Assembly: GCF_026339935.1 (NCBI RefSeq)
Contig: NZ_JAPEPX010000001.1
Location: 1,052,501-1,116,500 of the forward strand
DNA: 64,000 nt
Direction: 5' to 3'
Source: Streptomyces sp. NBC_01551
GTDB lineage: Bacteria; Actinomycetota; Actinomycetes; Streptomycetales; Streptomycetaceae
The notes beneath the pieces were generated by a model that did not search any database, had not been told where the DNA came from, and worked only from the letters and a program-made list of their open reading frames with translations. Position numbers and translations under genes: made by a program. Positions 42,478 to 52,590 of the stretch are shown one piece after another. The number at the start of each line of letters is the position of its first letter. Within the stretch, counting starts at the first letter, position 1.

Positions 42478-43548
42478 ATGACCTCAGCTCCAGCCCCCGG
42501 CCCGGCCGACCCACGCGGTCTCGATCTGGAGCGGCTGCGCGGCCATCTCGACGCCGCGCTGCCGGGACTCGTCGCCGGGGCGCTGAGCGGCCGGCTGATC
42601 GAGGGCGGCCGCTCGAACCTCACGTACGAGATCACCGACGGCAGCTCCCGCTGGGTGGTGCGGCGCCCGCCGCTCGGCCACGTCCTGGCCACCGCGCACG
42701 ACATGCGGCGCGAGCACCGGGTCATCGCGGCGCTGCACGGCACGGCCGTACCGGTGCCGCAGCCCTTGCTGCTATGCGAGGACGAGACGGTGCTCGGTGC
42801 GCCGTTCTACGTCATGGAGTACGTGGCCGGGGTGCCGTACCGGACGGCCGGCGAGCTCGCCGCCATCGGCCCGGAGCGGACCCGGCGGGCGGTGCTGGGC
42901 CTGGTGGACACCCTGGTCGAGCTGCACGCGGTGGATCCGGAGGCGGTGGGTCTGGGCGACTTCGGCCGGCCCGAGGGATTCCTCGACCGGCAGCTGCGGC
43001 GCTGGGGCAAGCAGCTGGCGGCCTCGCGGGGCCGGGAGCTGGCCGGGATCGACGAGCTGCACGGCGCGCTCGGCCGGGCCCTGCCGCACTCCCCCGCCCC
43101 CACGGTGGTGCACGGGGACTTCCGGCTCGACAACGTGCTGATCGGCGGACCGGACGACACGATCCGGGCGGTGCTGGACTGGGAGATGTCCACGCTCGGC
43201 GATCCGCTGACGGACCTCGGGCTGCTGGTGATGTACAGCTCGGACCTGGGGCTGACCGACTCCCCGGTCAGCACGACGAGCGCGGCGCCGGGCCACCCGG
43301 CGCCGGCCGAGTTGATCGAGCGCTACGCCGCCCGCTCGGGACGGGACACCGGGGCGATCGCCTGGTACACGGCCTTCGCCTGGTTCAAGCTCGCGGTGAT
43401 CCTCGAAGGCATCCACTACCGCTACACGCTCGGGCAGACGGTGGGCGCGGGCTTCGACCGGATCGGCGAACTGGTCCCGGTCTTCATCGAGCACGGCCTG
43501 ACCACCCTCCAGGCCCCCCGTACGTTCCAGAACGGCCAGGAAGGCTGA
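42478..43548 (+). CDS. Aminoglycoside-phosphotransferase-fold acyl-CoA-associated kinase (ACAD10/11 N-domain-like)
   Basis: 356 aa. Kinase landmarks: Lys-containing strands near the start, the catalytic loop VVHGDFRLDNVLIGG and the metal-binding VLDWEMSTLGDPLTDLGLLV. The FYVMEYVAGVPYRTA segment is typical of the APH proteins paired with acyl-CoA dehydrogenases. The next gene (7 bases away) is such a dehydrogenase. In mammalian ACAD10/11 and in Pseudomonas levulinate genes, an APH-fold kinase phosphorylates 4-hydroxyacyl-CoA for later elimination (known); the same chemistry is inferred here. A TetR site precedes it at 42409-42426. Confidence 0.82.
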   Translation: MTSAPAPGPADPRGLDLERLRGHLDAALPGLVAGALSGRLIEGGRSNLTYEITDGSSRWVVRRPPLGHVLATAHDMRREHRVIAALHGTAVPVPQPLLLCEDETVLGAPFYVMEYVAGVPYRTAGELAAIGPERTRRAVLGLVDTLVELHAVDPEAVGLGDFGRPEGFLDRQLRRWGKQLAASRGRELAGIDELHGALGRALPHSPAPTVVHGDFRLDNVLIGGPDDTIRAVLDWEMSTLGDPLTDLGLLVMYSSDLGLTDSPVSTTSAAPGHPAPAELIERYAARSGRDTGAIAWYTAFAWFKLAVILEGIHYRYTLGQTVGAGFDRIGELVPVFIEHGLTTLQAPRTFQNGQEG

Positions 43549-43555
43549 CACACCC

Positions 43556-44785
43556 ATGGACTTCGCATTCGACGCCCGGACCGAGGAACTCCGTGAGCGG
43601 CTCCTCGCGTTCATGGACGAGTACGTGTACCCGGCGGAACCCGTCGCCGCCGAGCAGCGCGCGCGGCTGGCCTCGCCCTGGGACACCCCGGCCGTCTTCG
43701 GTGAACTGAAGGCCGAGGCGCGCCGTCAGGGCCTGTGGAACCTCTTCCTGCCCGACGCCGAGCACGGCGCCGGGCTGACCAACCTCCAGTACGCCCCGCT
43801 CGCCGAGATCACCGGCCGCAGCCCGCACCTGGCGCCGACGGCGACGAACTGCGCCGCCCCGGACACCGGGAACATGGAGCTGCTCGCGCAGTTCGGCGAC
43901 GAGGAGCAGAAGAAGCAGTGGCTGGAGCCGCTGCTGGCCGGGGAGATCCGGTCCGCCTTCGCGATGACCGAGCCGGACGTGGCCTCCTCGGATGCGACGA
44001 ACATCGAGACCCGCATCGAGCGTTCGGCGAGCGGTGACGAGTACGTGGTCACCGGCCGCAAGTGGTTCATCTCCGGGGCCATGAACCCGGACTGCAAGAT
44101 CTTCATCGTGATGGGCAAGACCGACCCGGAGGGCGCCGATCCGCGCCGCCAGCAGTCGATGATCCTGGTCCCGCGCGACACCCCGGGCGTCGAGGTGCGC
44201 CGGGCGATGACCGTCTACGGGTTCGAGGACCACGACCACGGCGGCCACGCCGAGGTGGTCTTCGACGGGGTCCGGGTCCCGGCGGCGAACCTGATCGGCG
44301 AGGAGGGGACCGGTTTCGCGATCGCCCAGGCGCGGCTCGGACCGGGCCGGATCCACCACTGCATGCGGCTGATCGGCATGGCGGAGCGGGCGATCGAGCT
44401 GATGTGCCGGCGCGCGATCGGACGTACCGCCTTCGGCAAGGAGCTGGCCGCGCAGGGCGTCGTGCAGAACTGGATCGCGGACGCCCGGGTCACGGTGGAG
44501 CAGTTGCGGCTGCTGGTGCTGAAGACGGCCTGGCTGATGGACACGGTCGGCAACCGGGGCGCGCACACCGAGATCCAGGCCATCAAGATCGCGACGCCGC
44601 GCGCGGTGGTCGGGATCCTGGACCAGGCGGTGCAGCTGCACGGCGCGGGCGGGGTGAGCCAGGACTTCCCGCTGGCCGAACTGTGGGCGGCGGCAAGGAC
44701 GTTGCGGCTGGCCGACGGCCCGGACGAGGTGCACCAGCGGTCGCTGGCCCACCGGGAGCTGAAGAAGTACGCGCCCCGTCCGTGA
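43556..44785 (+). CDS. Acyl-CoA dehydrogenase, ACAD11-like
   Basis: 409 aa, FAD enzyme. Begins MDFAFDARTEELRERLLAFM; AFAMTEPDVASSDATNIETR is the FAD/substrate loop; TGRKWFISGAMNPDC and VPRDTPGVEVRRAMTVYGFE follow; the C-terminus has QLHGAGGVSQDFPLAELWAA. This C-terminal pattern and the length fit the ACAD10/11 subclass rather than short-chain beta-oxidation enzymes. Probably co-transcribed with the kinase gene and under the same TetR site. Role in elimination of phosphate from 4-phosphoacyl-CoA is inferred. Confidence 0.85.
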   Translation: MDFAFDARTEELRERLLAFMDEYVYPAEPVAAEQRARLASPWDTPAVFGELKAEARRQGLWNLFLPDAEHGAGLTNLQYAPLAEITGRSPHLAPTATNCAAPDTGNMELLAQFGDEEQKKQWLEPLLAGEIRSAFAMTEPDVASSDATNIETRIERSASGDEYVVTGRKWFISGAMNPDCKIFIVMGKTDPEGADPRRQQSMILVPRDTPGVEVRRAMTVYGFEDHDHGGHAEVVFDGVRVPAANLIGEEGTGFAIAQARLGPGRIHHCMRLIGMAERAIELMCRRAIGRTAFGKELAAQGVVQNWIADARVTVEQLRLLVLKTAWLMDTVGNRGAHTEIQAIKIATPRAVVGILDQAVQLHGAGGVSQDFPLAELWAAARTLRLADGPDEVHQRSLAHRELKKYAPRP

Positions 44786-44973
44786 ACGTGAAGGAATCGT
44801 GCGGGAGTTCGGGCGAACAGGTGTGCGCGGTGAAGGGGATGCGGGGGGCCTTTTAAGAAACCTTGTTGAACAACCCCGAACCGCCGGTACGTTCTTGATT
44901 TGCGCCTGTCAATCGGAACAGGGTTCTCCAGAAAGTTTGACGCCCCACACGTCACACGAGGAGAACTCTCCAG

Positions 44974-46173
<1,200 letters not shown>

Positions 46174-46192
46174 GAGCGCGGGGAGCGTAGGA

Positions 46193-46234
46193 GCCCGTAG
46201 CGGGTCCCGGGGCAGCCCGGGGCCCGCTACGGGC
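46193..46234. terminator. Bidirectional hairpin overlapping the TetR stop
   Basis: GCCCGTAGCGGG (46193-46204) pairs with CCCGCTACGGGC (46223-46234), 12 pairs, with an inner CCCGGG/CCCGGG palindrome. It ends the protease transcript and overlaps the TetR stop codon (46227-46229). Confidence 0.75.
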
Positions 46235-46844
46235 GCAGCGCGCGGAGCAGGAGGTCTGCGAGGTGATCGGCGACCTCCCTCGGGGTGAGGGGGCCGTCCG
46301 CGCGGTACCAGGTGGAGAGGTGGTGGACGGAGCCGAAGTGGTAGTCCACCACCAGGTCGGCCGGCGTGGCCGTGGAGAACACCCCGGCCCGCTGGCCTTC
46401 CTCGACCAGCGCGCGGAAGCGCTCGTGGTAGCGCCGGCGCTCCGCCCGCACCTGCTTGAACTTCTCCGGGCTCAGCTGGTGCATCGAGCGGAAGAAGATC
46501 GCCGCGTCGTCGAGGTTCTCGATGGTGGTCACGACCACGTCGGCGGCCGCGGCGCGCAGCCGCTCCTCCACGGGGGCGTCGGAATCGGCCACCGCGTCCA
46601 GCCGCTGCTGCTGGAGCCGCAGCATCCGCGCGTACACCTCGTGCAGCAGATCGTCCTTGGACCCGAAGTAGTGGTACAGCGCGCCCTTCGTCACCCCGGC
46701 CGCCTCGACGATCTCCTGTACGGAGGTGCGGTCGTAGCCGCGCTCGGCGAACAGCCTGGTGGCGACGGCGAGCAGCCGCTGCGGTACCGGGGCCTCGTGC
46801 GTGCCTTCGGTCTCCGTGGTGGTCCTGGCGGCCATGGCGCTCAC
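46227..46844 (-). CDS. TetR-family regulator, probably of the kinase/dehydrogenase and ligase operons
   Basis: 205 aa. Helix-turn-helix at about residues 25-68 (RLLAVATRLFAERGYDRTSV, EAAGVTKGALYHYFGSKDDL) and an all-helical ligand domain. It is the third gene of a minus-strand operon after the SDR and the acyl-CoA ligase (54 bases from the ligase stop). The palindrome before that operon (49670-49681) recurs before the kinase gene (42409), so control of both by this protein is inferred; an acyl-CoA ligand would fit. Start could be a few codons later (MAARTT). Confidence 0.85.
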   Translation of the reverse strand: MSAMAARTTTETEGTHEAPVPQRLLAVATRLFAERGYDRTSVQEIVEAAGVTKGALYHYFGSKDDLLHEVYARMLRLQQQRLDAVADSDAPVEERLRAAAADVVVTTIENLDDAAIFFRSMHQLSPEKFKQVRAERRRYHERFRALVEEGQRAGVFSTATPADLVVDYHFGSVHHLSTWYRADGPLTPREVADHLADLLLRALRP

Positions 46845-46898
46845 CTTCCTTTGTCTGATCCCTCGCCTGTACGGCGCGGCGCGAGCTTCCGGCTGTTT

Positions 46899-48863
46899 TC
46901 AGCCGCGCTCGCGCAGTTCCCGTCGCAGGATCTTGCCACTGGTCGTCTTCGGCAGGACAGGCAGGATCTCCACCTGGCGCGGGTATTTGTACGCGGCGAT
47001 GCGCGCGGCGCAGTACGCGGACAGTTCCGCCGGCTCGGCTGAGGCCCCAGGGCGCAGGCTCACGTAGGCCTTCACGGTCTCGCCGCGGTACGGGTCCGGG
47101 ACGCCGACGACGGCCGCCTCGCGGACGGCGGGGTGGGTGTAGAGGACGTCCTCGACCTCGCGCGGCCAGACCTTGAAGCCGGACGCGTTGATCATGTCCT
47201 TCTTGCGGTCGACGACGTACAGCCAGCCGTCGGCGTCCATGAACCCGACGTCCCCGGTGCGCAGTTCGCCGTCCGGGAAGGTCTGCGCGGTCTCGGCCGG
47301 CAGGCCCCAGTAGCCGGGCACGACCTGCGGGCCGCGGACGGCGATCTCGCCGGTCTCGCCGAAGGGCAGCTCGGCGCCGTGCTCGTCGAGGACGCGCACG
47401 ACGGTGTCGGCGCCGGGGACGCCGACGGACAGGGTGCCGGAGGACGGGTCGACGGGGGCCTCGCGGTGCGCGGGCACGGTGGCGCAGGCGGCGGTGGACT
47501 CGGTGAGGCCGTATCCGTTGCGCAGGTAGAAGCCGAAGGAGGCGCGCAGCCGCTCGACGAGCGCGGGCGGGAGCGGGGCGCCGCCCGAGGAGAGCACCCG
47601 GAACGAGGAGAAGTGCTCCGGGGTGACGCCCGGGTGGGCGGCGAGGGCCATGAAGGCGGTGGCCGGGCCGACGGCGTAGTCGGGGCGGTGGTCGACGAAG
47701 GCGTCGAGGACGACGCCCGCGTCGAAGCGGTGGGCCAGGACGAGGGTGCCGGCGTTGACGAAGCAGGCGGCGAGCTCGCAGACCATGCCGGTGATGTGGA
47801 AGAGCGGGGCGAGGGCGAAGTAGCGCGCGCCCTCGGGGATCGGGTGCCCGGTGACCTGGCGCAGGGCGTTGTGGGTGAGCGCGCCGTGCGGGTTCATGGC
47901 GCCCTTGGGGGTGCCGGAGGTCCCGGAGGTGTAGCTGATGAGGGCGGTGTCGGCGGCGGTGAGGCCCGGGTCCGGCGGGGCCGGGTGGCCGCGGCGGGCC
48001 ACGGTGGCGAGGTCGGCGGCGTCGGACGGCCGGCCCGGCCCGGCGAGCGTGAGGACCCGTATGTCGTTGCGGGTCTGGAAGTCCAGGTCCGAGGCGGTCA
48101 GCGCGGTCCGCACGCCGGCGCCGTACGCGGCCTCGCGCAGGTACGCGGCCCAGGCGCGGTCCTCGCAGACCAGCGCGGCGGCCCCGGAGTCGCGCAGGAT
48201 GTGGCCGACCTCGGCGGCCTTGTACATCGGGTTGAGCGGGACGACCACCGCCCCGGCCTTCCAGGCGGCCAGGACGGCGAGGGCGAAGTGCGGGGTGTTC
48301 TGGAGCATGACGGCGACCCGGTCGCCCCGGCCGACGCCCTGTGCGGCGAGGTGTCCGGCGACGGAGTCGGAGAGCGCGTCGGCCTCGGCGTAGCCGATCC
48401 GGCCGTCGAAGTAGGCCAGGGCGGTGCGTTCGGGGGCCCGGGCGGCGGACGCGCGGAAGGCGTGCAGCACGCTGGGCGGAGGCGCGACGGGCGCCCGCTG
48501 GGCCGGGCTGAGCCGCCCGAGCCAGGGCTTCGCCGTGTACCGGGACTCCGCGCGGGCGGCGGGCCGGGGCGCTGCCCCGGTCTGCGCGGCCGGCCCGAAC
48601 GCCGCTGCCGGCCCGGGCTCCGCGGCCGCGTGCGGCACCAAGGCCGTGCTCGTCTCGCCGGTCTCCGCGACCGCCGCGGACTCCGCGGCTGCCCCGGACT
48701 CCGCGGCCGCTCCGGTCTCCACGACCGCCTCAGGCTCCACGGCTGTCCCGGGCTCTACGGCTGCCCCGGGCTCGACGGCTGCCCCGGGCTCGACGGCTGC
48801 CCCGGGCTCAGCGGCCGACCAGGGCTCCACAGCCGTCCCCGCCGCGCGGGTCTGCGGCGTCAC
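46899..48863 (-). CDS. AMP-dependent acyl-CoA ligase with an N-terminal repeat tail
   Basis: 654 aa. The GTG start overlaps the SDR stop by four bases (GTGA). Residues about 8-85 are a repetitive Ala/Glu/Pro/Val/Gly tail, including four or more AVEPGA-type repeats, absent from ordinary ligases. Adenylate-forming core: LISYTSGTSGTPKGAM (P-loop), the NGYGLTEST segment, RTGDVGFMDADGWLYVVDR and the last Lys in PKTTSGKILRREL. Activates a carboxylic acid as CoA ester; substrate unknown. With the SDR and the TetR it forms one operon. Confidence 0.88.
   Translation of the reverse strand: MTPQTRAAGTAVEPWSAAEPGAAVEPGAAVEPGAAVEPGTAVEPEAVVETGAAAESGAAAESAAVAETGETSTALVPHAAAEPGPAAAFGPAAQTGAAPRPAARAESRYTAKPWLGRLSPAQRAPVAPPPSVLHAFRASAARAPERTALAYFDGRIGYAEADALSDSVAGHLAAQGVGRGDRVAVMLQNTPHFALAVLAAWKAGAVVVPLNPMYKAAEVGHILRDSGAAALVCEDRAWAAYLREAAYGAGVRTALTASDLDFQTRNDIRVLTLAGPGRPSDAADLATVARRGHPAPPDPGLTAADTALISYTSGTSGTPKGAMNPHGALTHNALRQVTGHPIPEGARYFALAPLFHITGMVCELAACFVNAGTLVLAHRFDAGVVLDAFVDHRPDYAVGPATAFMALAAHPGVTPEHFSSFRVLSSGGAPLPPALVERLRASFGFYLRNGYGLTESTAACATVPAHREAPVDPSSGTLSVGVPGADTVVRVLDEHGAELPFGETGEIAVRGPQVVPGYWGLPAETAQTFPDGELRTGDVGFMDADGWLYVVDRKKDMINASGFKVWPREVEDVLYTHPAVREAAVVGVPDPYRGETVKAYVSLRPGASAEPAELSAYCAARIAAYKYPRQVEILPVLPKTTSGKILRRELRERG
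48735..48824. repeat. 18-base coding repeats in the acyl-CoA ligase tail
   Basis: Tandem units such as CTCGACGGCTGCCCCGGG: two exact copies at 48771-48806, two close copies at 48735-48770 and a diverged one after 48807. On the minus strand they encode a six-residue Ala/Val/Glu/Pro/Gly repeat. Such direct repeats are prone to slippage. Confidence 0.8.
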
Positions 48864-49624
48864 GGGGTCTCCCAGGTGCGCTGGAGCCGGTTCATGCCGC
48901 TCAGCCAGCGGTCCGGGTCGGTGGCACGGGCGGCGTAGAAGTCCGCGACCTCGGGGTGCGGGAGGATCAAGAACCGGCCCTTCTCCATGCCGTCGAACAG
49001 CGCGTCCGCGACCGCTTCCGGCTCGATCGCGGTCGGCGCCAGGACGAGGTCGCCCGCCGAGCCCGCGGCGGTCAGCATGTCGGTGCGCACCCCCTGCGGG
49101 CAGATCGCGTGGACCTGGACACCCCGGTGGCGGTAGGTCAGCGAGAGCCATTCCGCGAAGGCGAGGGCACCGTGCTTGGTGACACTGTACGGGGCGGCCC
49201 CGATCATGGTCAGCAGCCCGGCGGCGGAGACGGTGGACACGAAACGGCCGCTCCCCCGCTCCAGCCAGTCCGGCAGCAGTGCGCGGGCGGCGCGGACGTG
49301 AGCCATGACGTTGACGTCCCAGGCCGCCTCCCACACGGCCTCGTCGGCGAACGCGTCGCCGCCCGAGGCGAGTCCGGCATTGGCGCAGTAGACGTCCACC
49401 CGCCCGCCGAGGGCCTCGCGGGCCTCCTCGACGATCGCCGAGGCGTCACCGGGGACGGCGATCGCGCGGGCTCCGATCCCGCCCGCGACGGAGGCCGCCT
49501 TGGCCGCGTCGAGGTCGTTGACCACGACGGTGGCCCCCTCGGCGGCGAACCGCTCTGCGAGGGCGGCGCCGATGCCGCCGCCCGCTCCGGTGACGACGAC
49601 TCGCTGGTCCTGGTACGCGCTCAC
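48860..49624 (-). CDS. Short-chain dehydrogenase/reductase
   Basis: 254 aa classical SDR. Cofactor motif TGAGGGIGAALAERF near the start, NDLDAAKA after strand 2, the CANAG segment and catalytic Ser-Tyr-Lys in SAAGLLTMIGAAPYSVTKHG. GTG at 49624 with AAGG eight bases upstream is preferred; the frame is open three codons more. It heads the SDR-ligase-TetR operon. Given the neighbours, oxidation of a 3- or 4-hydroxyacyl compound is a reasonable guess, not shown by sequence. Confidence 0.85.
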   Translation of the reverse strand: MSAYQDQRVVVTGAGGGIGAALAERFAAEGATVVVNDLDAAKAASVAGGIGARAIAVPGDASAIVEEAREALGGRVDVYCANAGLASGGDAFADEAVWEAAWDVNVMAHVRAARALLPDWLERGSGRFVSTVSAAGLLTMIGAAPYSVTKHGALAFAEWLSLTYRHRGVQVHAICPQGVRTDMLTAAGSAGDLVLAPTAIEPEAVADALFDGMEKGRFLILPHPEVADFYAARATDPDRWLSGMNRLQRTWETP

Positions 49625-49663
49625 GGGGATCACCTTTCGGGGGCGGCTGCCGGATTCCCGGGC

Positions 49664-49681
49664 AGACTAACCAGTCGGTAT
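49664..49681. promoter_or_regulatory. Candidate operator of the TetR at 46227 (site 2)
   Basis: On the minus strand this reads ATACCGACTGGT at 49670-49681 and continues TTAGTC, matching 12 of the first 12 bases of the site at 42409 but with a weaker right arm. It lies between the divergent SDR (start 49624) and NamZ-like (start 49719) genes and could affect both. Confidence 0.55.
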
Positions 49682-49718
49682 GTCATGGCGGAAGGGGTCG
49701 GACCTCTAGCGTGGCGGG

Positions 49719-51026
49719 ATGACTCTGTCGCGACGCGGGTTGCTGGGGCTGGCGGGAACCACCGGCGCCCTGGGGGTGGTCGGGGCCGCGGGCGCGGGAA
49801 CCCCGACGGCTGCGGCGACGGCCGCGGCCACATCCGCGGCCTCGGCCTCGGCCCCGACGGCGGGCCCCCGGGACGGCCGGGTGCGGACCGGGTTCGAGGC
49901 CCTCGCCGCGGCCGGGTACGAGGCACTGGCCGGGCAGAAGGTCGGGGTGGTCACCAACCCCACCGGGATCACGGCCGACGCCCGGCACCTGGTCGACGTA
50001 CTGCACGCGGACGAACGGGTGGACCTGGTCGCGGTGTTCGGCCCGGAGCACGGGTTCCGAGGGACGGCCCAGGCGGGCGGTTCGGAGGGCGCCGGGCGCG
50101 ATCCGGCGACCGGCCTGCCGGTGTACGACACGTACGACAAGAGCGGGCAGAAGCTCGCGGACGTGTTCACGGCGGCCGGGATCGACACGGTCGTCTTCGA
50201 CATCCAGGACGTCGGGGCGCGCTTCTACACCTACATCTGGACCCTGTACGACTGCATGCGCGCGGCCGCGCTGGCCGGCAAGGCGGTGGTGGTCCTGGAC
50301 CGGCCCAACCCGGTCGGCGGCCGACGGGCGGCGGGGCCGGTGCTGGAGCGGCCGTACGCGAGCTTCGTGGGCCGGGAGCCGATCGCGCTCGCGCACGGGA
50401 TGACGGCGGCGGAGCTGGCGCTGCTCTTCAACGGTGAGTTCCTGGCCGGGAACCCGGTCGCGCTGCGGACCGTACGGATGACCGGCTGGCGGCGGGACCT
50501 CCTCTTCGGCGCCACCGGACTTCCGTGGGTGCCGCCGAGCCCGAACATGCCGACGCCGGACACGGCGCTCGCGTACGCCGGGACCTGCCTGTTCGAGGGG
50601 ACGAACCTGTCCGAGGGCCGGGGTACGACCACGCCCTTCGAGGTGCTGGGCGCGGAGGGCCTCGACCGGCGCTGGGCGGAGGCGGCGAACGCGCTGGAGC
50701 TGCCCGGGGTGTGGTTCCGGGAGGCGTACTTCACGCCGACGTTCTCGAAGCACAGCGGGAAGCAGTGCGGCGGGGTCCGGCTGATCGTGCACGACCGGGC
50801 GGCGTTCGATCCGGTGCGGGCGGGGATCGGGCTGCTGGTCACCGCGCGGCGGAGCTGGAGCGGCTTCGCCTGGCGCACGGACCACTGGATCGACCGGCTG
50901 ACCGGCTCGGACCGGGTGCGCACGCTGGTGGACGCCGGGGCCGGGGTGGAGGAGATCGCGGGCGACTGGGCGGCGGGGCTGGAGCGGTTCGCGGCGGTCC
51001 GCGAGGAGTACCTCCTCTACCGGTGA
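49719..51026 (+). CDS. namZ: Exo-beta-N-acetylmuramidase NamZ-like (DUF1343, GH171)
   Basis: 435 aa. Twin-arginine-type signal (MTLSRRGLLGLAGTTGALGV), an Ala/Thr-rich linker and the DUF1343 domain from about residue 58: GQKVGVVTNPTGITADARHL, DLVAVFGPEHGFRGTAQAG, VFDIQDVGARFYTYIWTLYD, AYAGTCLFEGTNLSEGRGTT. The family was shown to be NamZ, which removes terminal MurNAc from peptidoglycan fragments (established for Bacillus NamZ). Expected outside the membrane, in cell-wall turnover. A TetR site sits 38 bases upstream, shared with the divergent SDR gene. Confidence 0.85.
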   Translation: MTLSRRGLLGLAGTTGALGVVGAAGAGTPTAAATAAATSAASASAPTAGPRDGRVRTGFEALAAAGYEALAGQKVGVVTNPTGITADARHLVDVLHADERVDLVAVFGPEHGFRGTAQAGGSEGAGRDPATGLPVYDTYDKSGQKLADVFTAAGIDTVVFDIQDVGARFYTYIWTLYDCMRAAALAGKAVVVLDRPNPVGGRRAAGPVLERPYASFVGREPIALAHGMTAAELALLFNGEFLAGNPVALRTVRMTGWRRDLLFGATGLPWVPPSPNMPTPDTALAYAGTCLFEGTNLSEGRGTTTPFEVLGAEGLDRRWAEAANALELPGVWFREAYFTPTFSKHSGKQCGGVRLIVHDRAAFDPVRAGIGLLVTARRSWSGFAWRTDHWIDRLTGSDRVRTLVDAGAGVEEIAGDWAAGLERFAAVREEYLLYR

Positions 51027-51109
51027 CGCGGTCGCGTCGCGGGGCTGGCCGGGCGGGCGCGGCAGCGGGATGCTGACTGCACCGGAGGCACCGCGCGGAG
51101 GGGGACGTC

Positions 51110-52441
51110 ATGGCGGACATCGGTGGGGCCGGCGGGATCGGGGTCGGGCCCTACGAGGAGCTGACGTTCGACGCCGACGGGGACGTGGACCGGGGCGGGC
51201 GGGAGGCGGTGGCCAGGATCGAGGCCACCGACCTGGTGGTCTTCGCGCACGGCTGGAACAGCGACCGCTCCACCGCCACCCGGCTCTTCGACCGGTTCTT
51301 CGCCCCCTTCCCGGGGCTGGTGGGGCCGGGGGTGCGGCTGGGATACGTGGGGGTCGTCTGGCCCTCGATCCGGTTCTCGGACGAGCCGATACCGGACTTC
51401 GACGCGCGCGCAGCCCTCGCGGAACCGGGGTACGGGACGGCGCTGGACCCCGCAACCCGGCAGGCCCTCGGCGCGTTCTGGCCGGAGCGGGAGGCCGAGC
51501 TGGACCGGGTGGCCGAAATGCTGGAGGACCGGCCCGAGTCGGAAGCGGCACTCATCGAGTTCGGGGCCCTGGTACGGGAACTGGCGGGGGTGGACGCGGC
51601 GGACACCGCCGGGGCCGTCTCCGGAGTCTCCGGCGCCACCGGCGCGGCTGGTGGGGCAGGCGGGGTGCCCGCGATGTTCGCCGAGGACGTCCTGGCCGTG
51701 TTCCGCGCCTTCACCGAGGCGCTGGCCGAGGCCGGCGGCGGGCCCGCCGGGGACCCGGGATTCTCCGCCGTCGGCGGGCTGCGCGCCCTGTGGAGCGGCG
51801 CGAAAGAGGTGCTGCGGCAGGCCACGTACTACGAGATGAAGAAGCGGGCCGGGATCGTCGGCGAACGCGGGCTCGGCCCGGTGCTGACGGAGCTCGCCGG
51901 GCGCCGCCCGAGCCTGCGGGTCCACCTGATCGGCCACAGCTTCGGCGCCCGGGTGGTCTCGTTCTCCCTGCGCGCGGTGCCGGACGGGGCCCGGCAGGTG
52001 AAGTCCCTGACCCTGCTCCAAGGGGCCTTCTCCCACTACGCCTTCGCCGACCGGCTCCCGCACGACAAGGGCCGGGGCGGCGCCCTGCGCGGCCTCCAGC
52101 GGCGGGTGGACGGCCCGGTCGTGGCCTGCCATTCCTCGTACGACACCTCGCTGAAGGTGTTCTATCCGCTGGCCTCCCGGATGGCGCGGGATTCGGCCGG
52201 TCTGTTCGGCTTCGACGAGCGGTGGGGCGCGATCGGGCACGACGGAGTGCAGGCGGTGCCGGGCGCGCCGCGGCTGGCCCTCGCCGAGGTGCTGCGCGCC
52301 GGGCTGCCCGGGAGCGGTTGCGTCAGCGTGGACGCGGGCTCCGTGGTCCGCCGCGGCGGCGCTCCCTCGGGGGCGCACAGCGACATCTGCCACGAGGAAC
52401 TGGCCCGGGTGGTGGTTGCCGCGGGGCGCATGGGGCGTTGA
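51110..52441 (+). CDS. Alpha/beta-hydrolase (serine esterase-like), cytoplasmic
   Basis: 443 aa. Oxyanion-side HGW in DLVVFAHGWNSDRSTA, nucleophile elbow LIGHSFGARVVSFSL and a catalytic His candidate in HSDICHEELARVV at the C-terminus. A long Ala/Gly-rich insertion between them (about residues 150-230) looks flexible. No signal peptide or membrane helix. The family is common in streptomycetes without known substrate. A GGGG site and ATG at 51110; a small hairpin at 52528-52553 follows. Confidence 0.75.
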   Translation: MADIGGAGGIGVGPYEELTFDADGDVDRGGREAVARIEATDLVVFAHGWNSDRSTATRLFDRFFAPFPGLVGPGVRLGYVGVVWPSIRFSDEPIPDFDARAALAEPGYGTALDPATRQALGAFWPEREAELDRVAEMLEDRPESEAALIEFGALVRELAGVDAADTAGAVSGVSGATGAAGGAGGVPAMFAEDVLAVFRAFTEALAEAGGGPAGDPGFSAVGGLRALWSGAKEVLRQATYYEMKKRAGIVGERGLGPVLTELAGRRPSLRVHLIGHSFGARVVSFSLRAVPDGARQVKSLTLLQGAFSHYAFADRLPHDKGRGGALRGLQRRVDGPVVACHSSYDTSLKVFYPLASRMARDSAGLFGFDERWGAIGHDGVQAVPGAPRLALAEVLRAGLPGSGCVSVDAGSVVRRGGAPSGAHSDICHEELARVVVAAGRMGR

Positions 52442-52527
52442 CTTCCGGCCATGTGCCACCCGCACGCCTCGACCGCCCCCGCATGCGCCCACATCTCGCC
52501 GGGCATGTTGGGCACGTCGGAGCGTGT

Positions 52528-52553
52528 GGCGTCGTTCGATTGAGTACGACGCC
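52528..52553. terminator. Short hairpin after the hydrolase
   Basis: GGCGTCGT (52528-52535) pairs with ACGACGCC (52546-52553). It lies 87 bases past the hydrolase stop and before the next gene (52591). Confidence 0.45.
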
Positions 52554-52590
52554 TCGGTGCGGGCGTGGGCGTGGCGGAGGTGAAGGTGTG

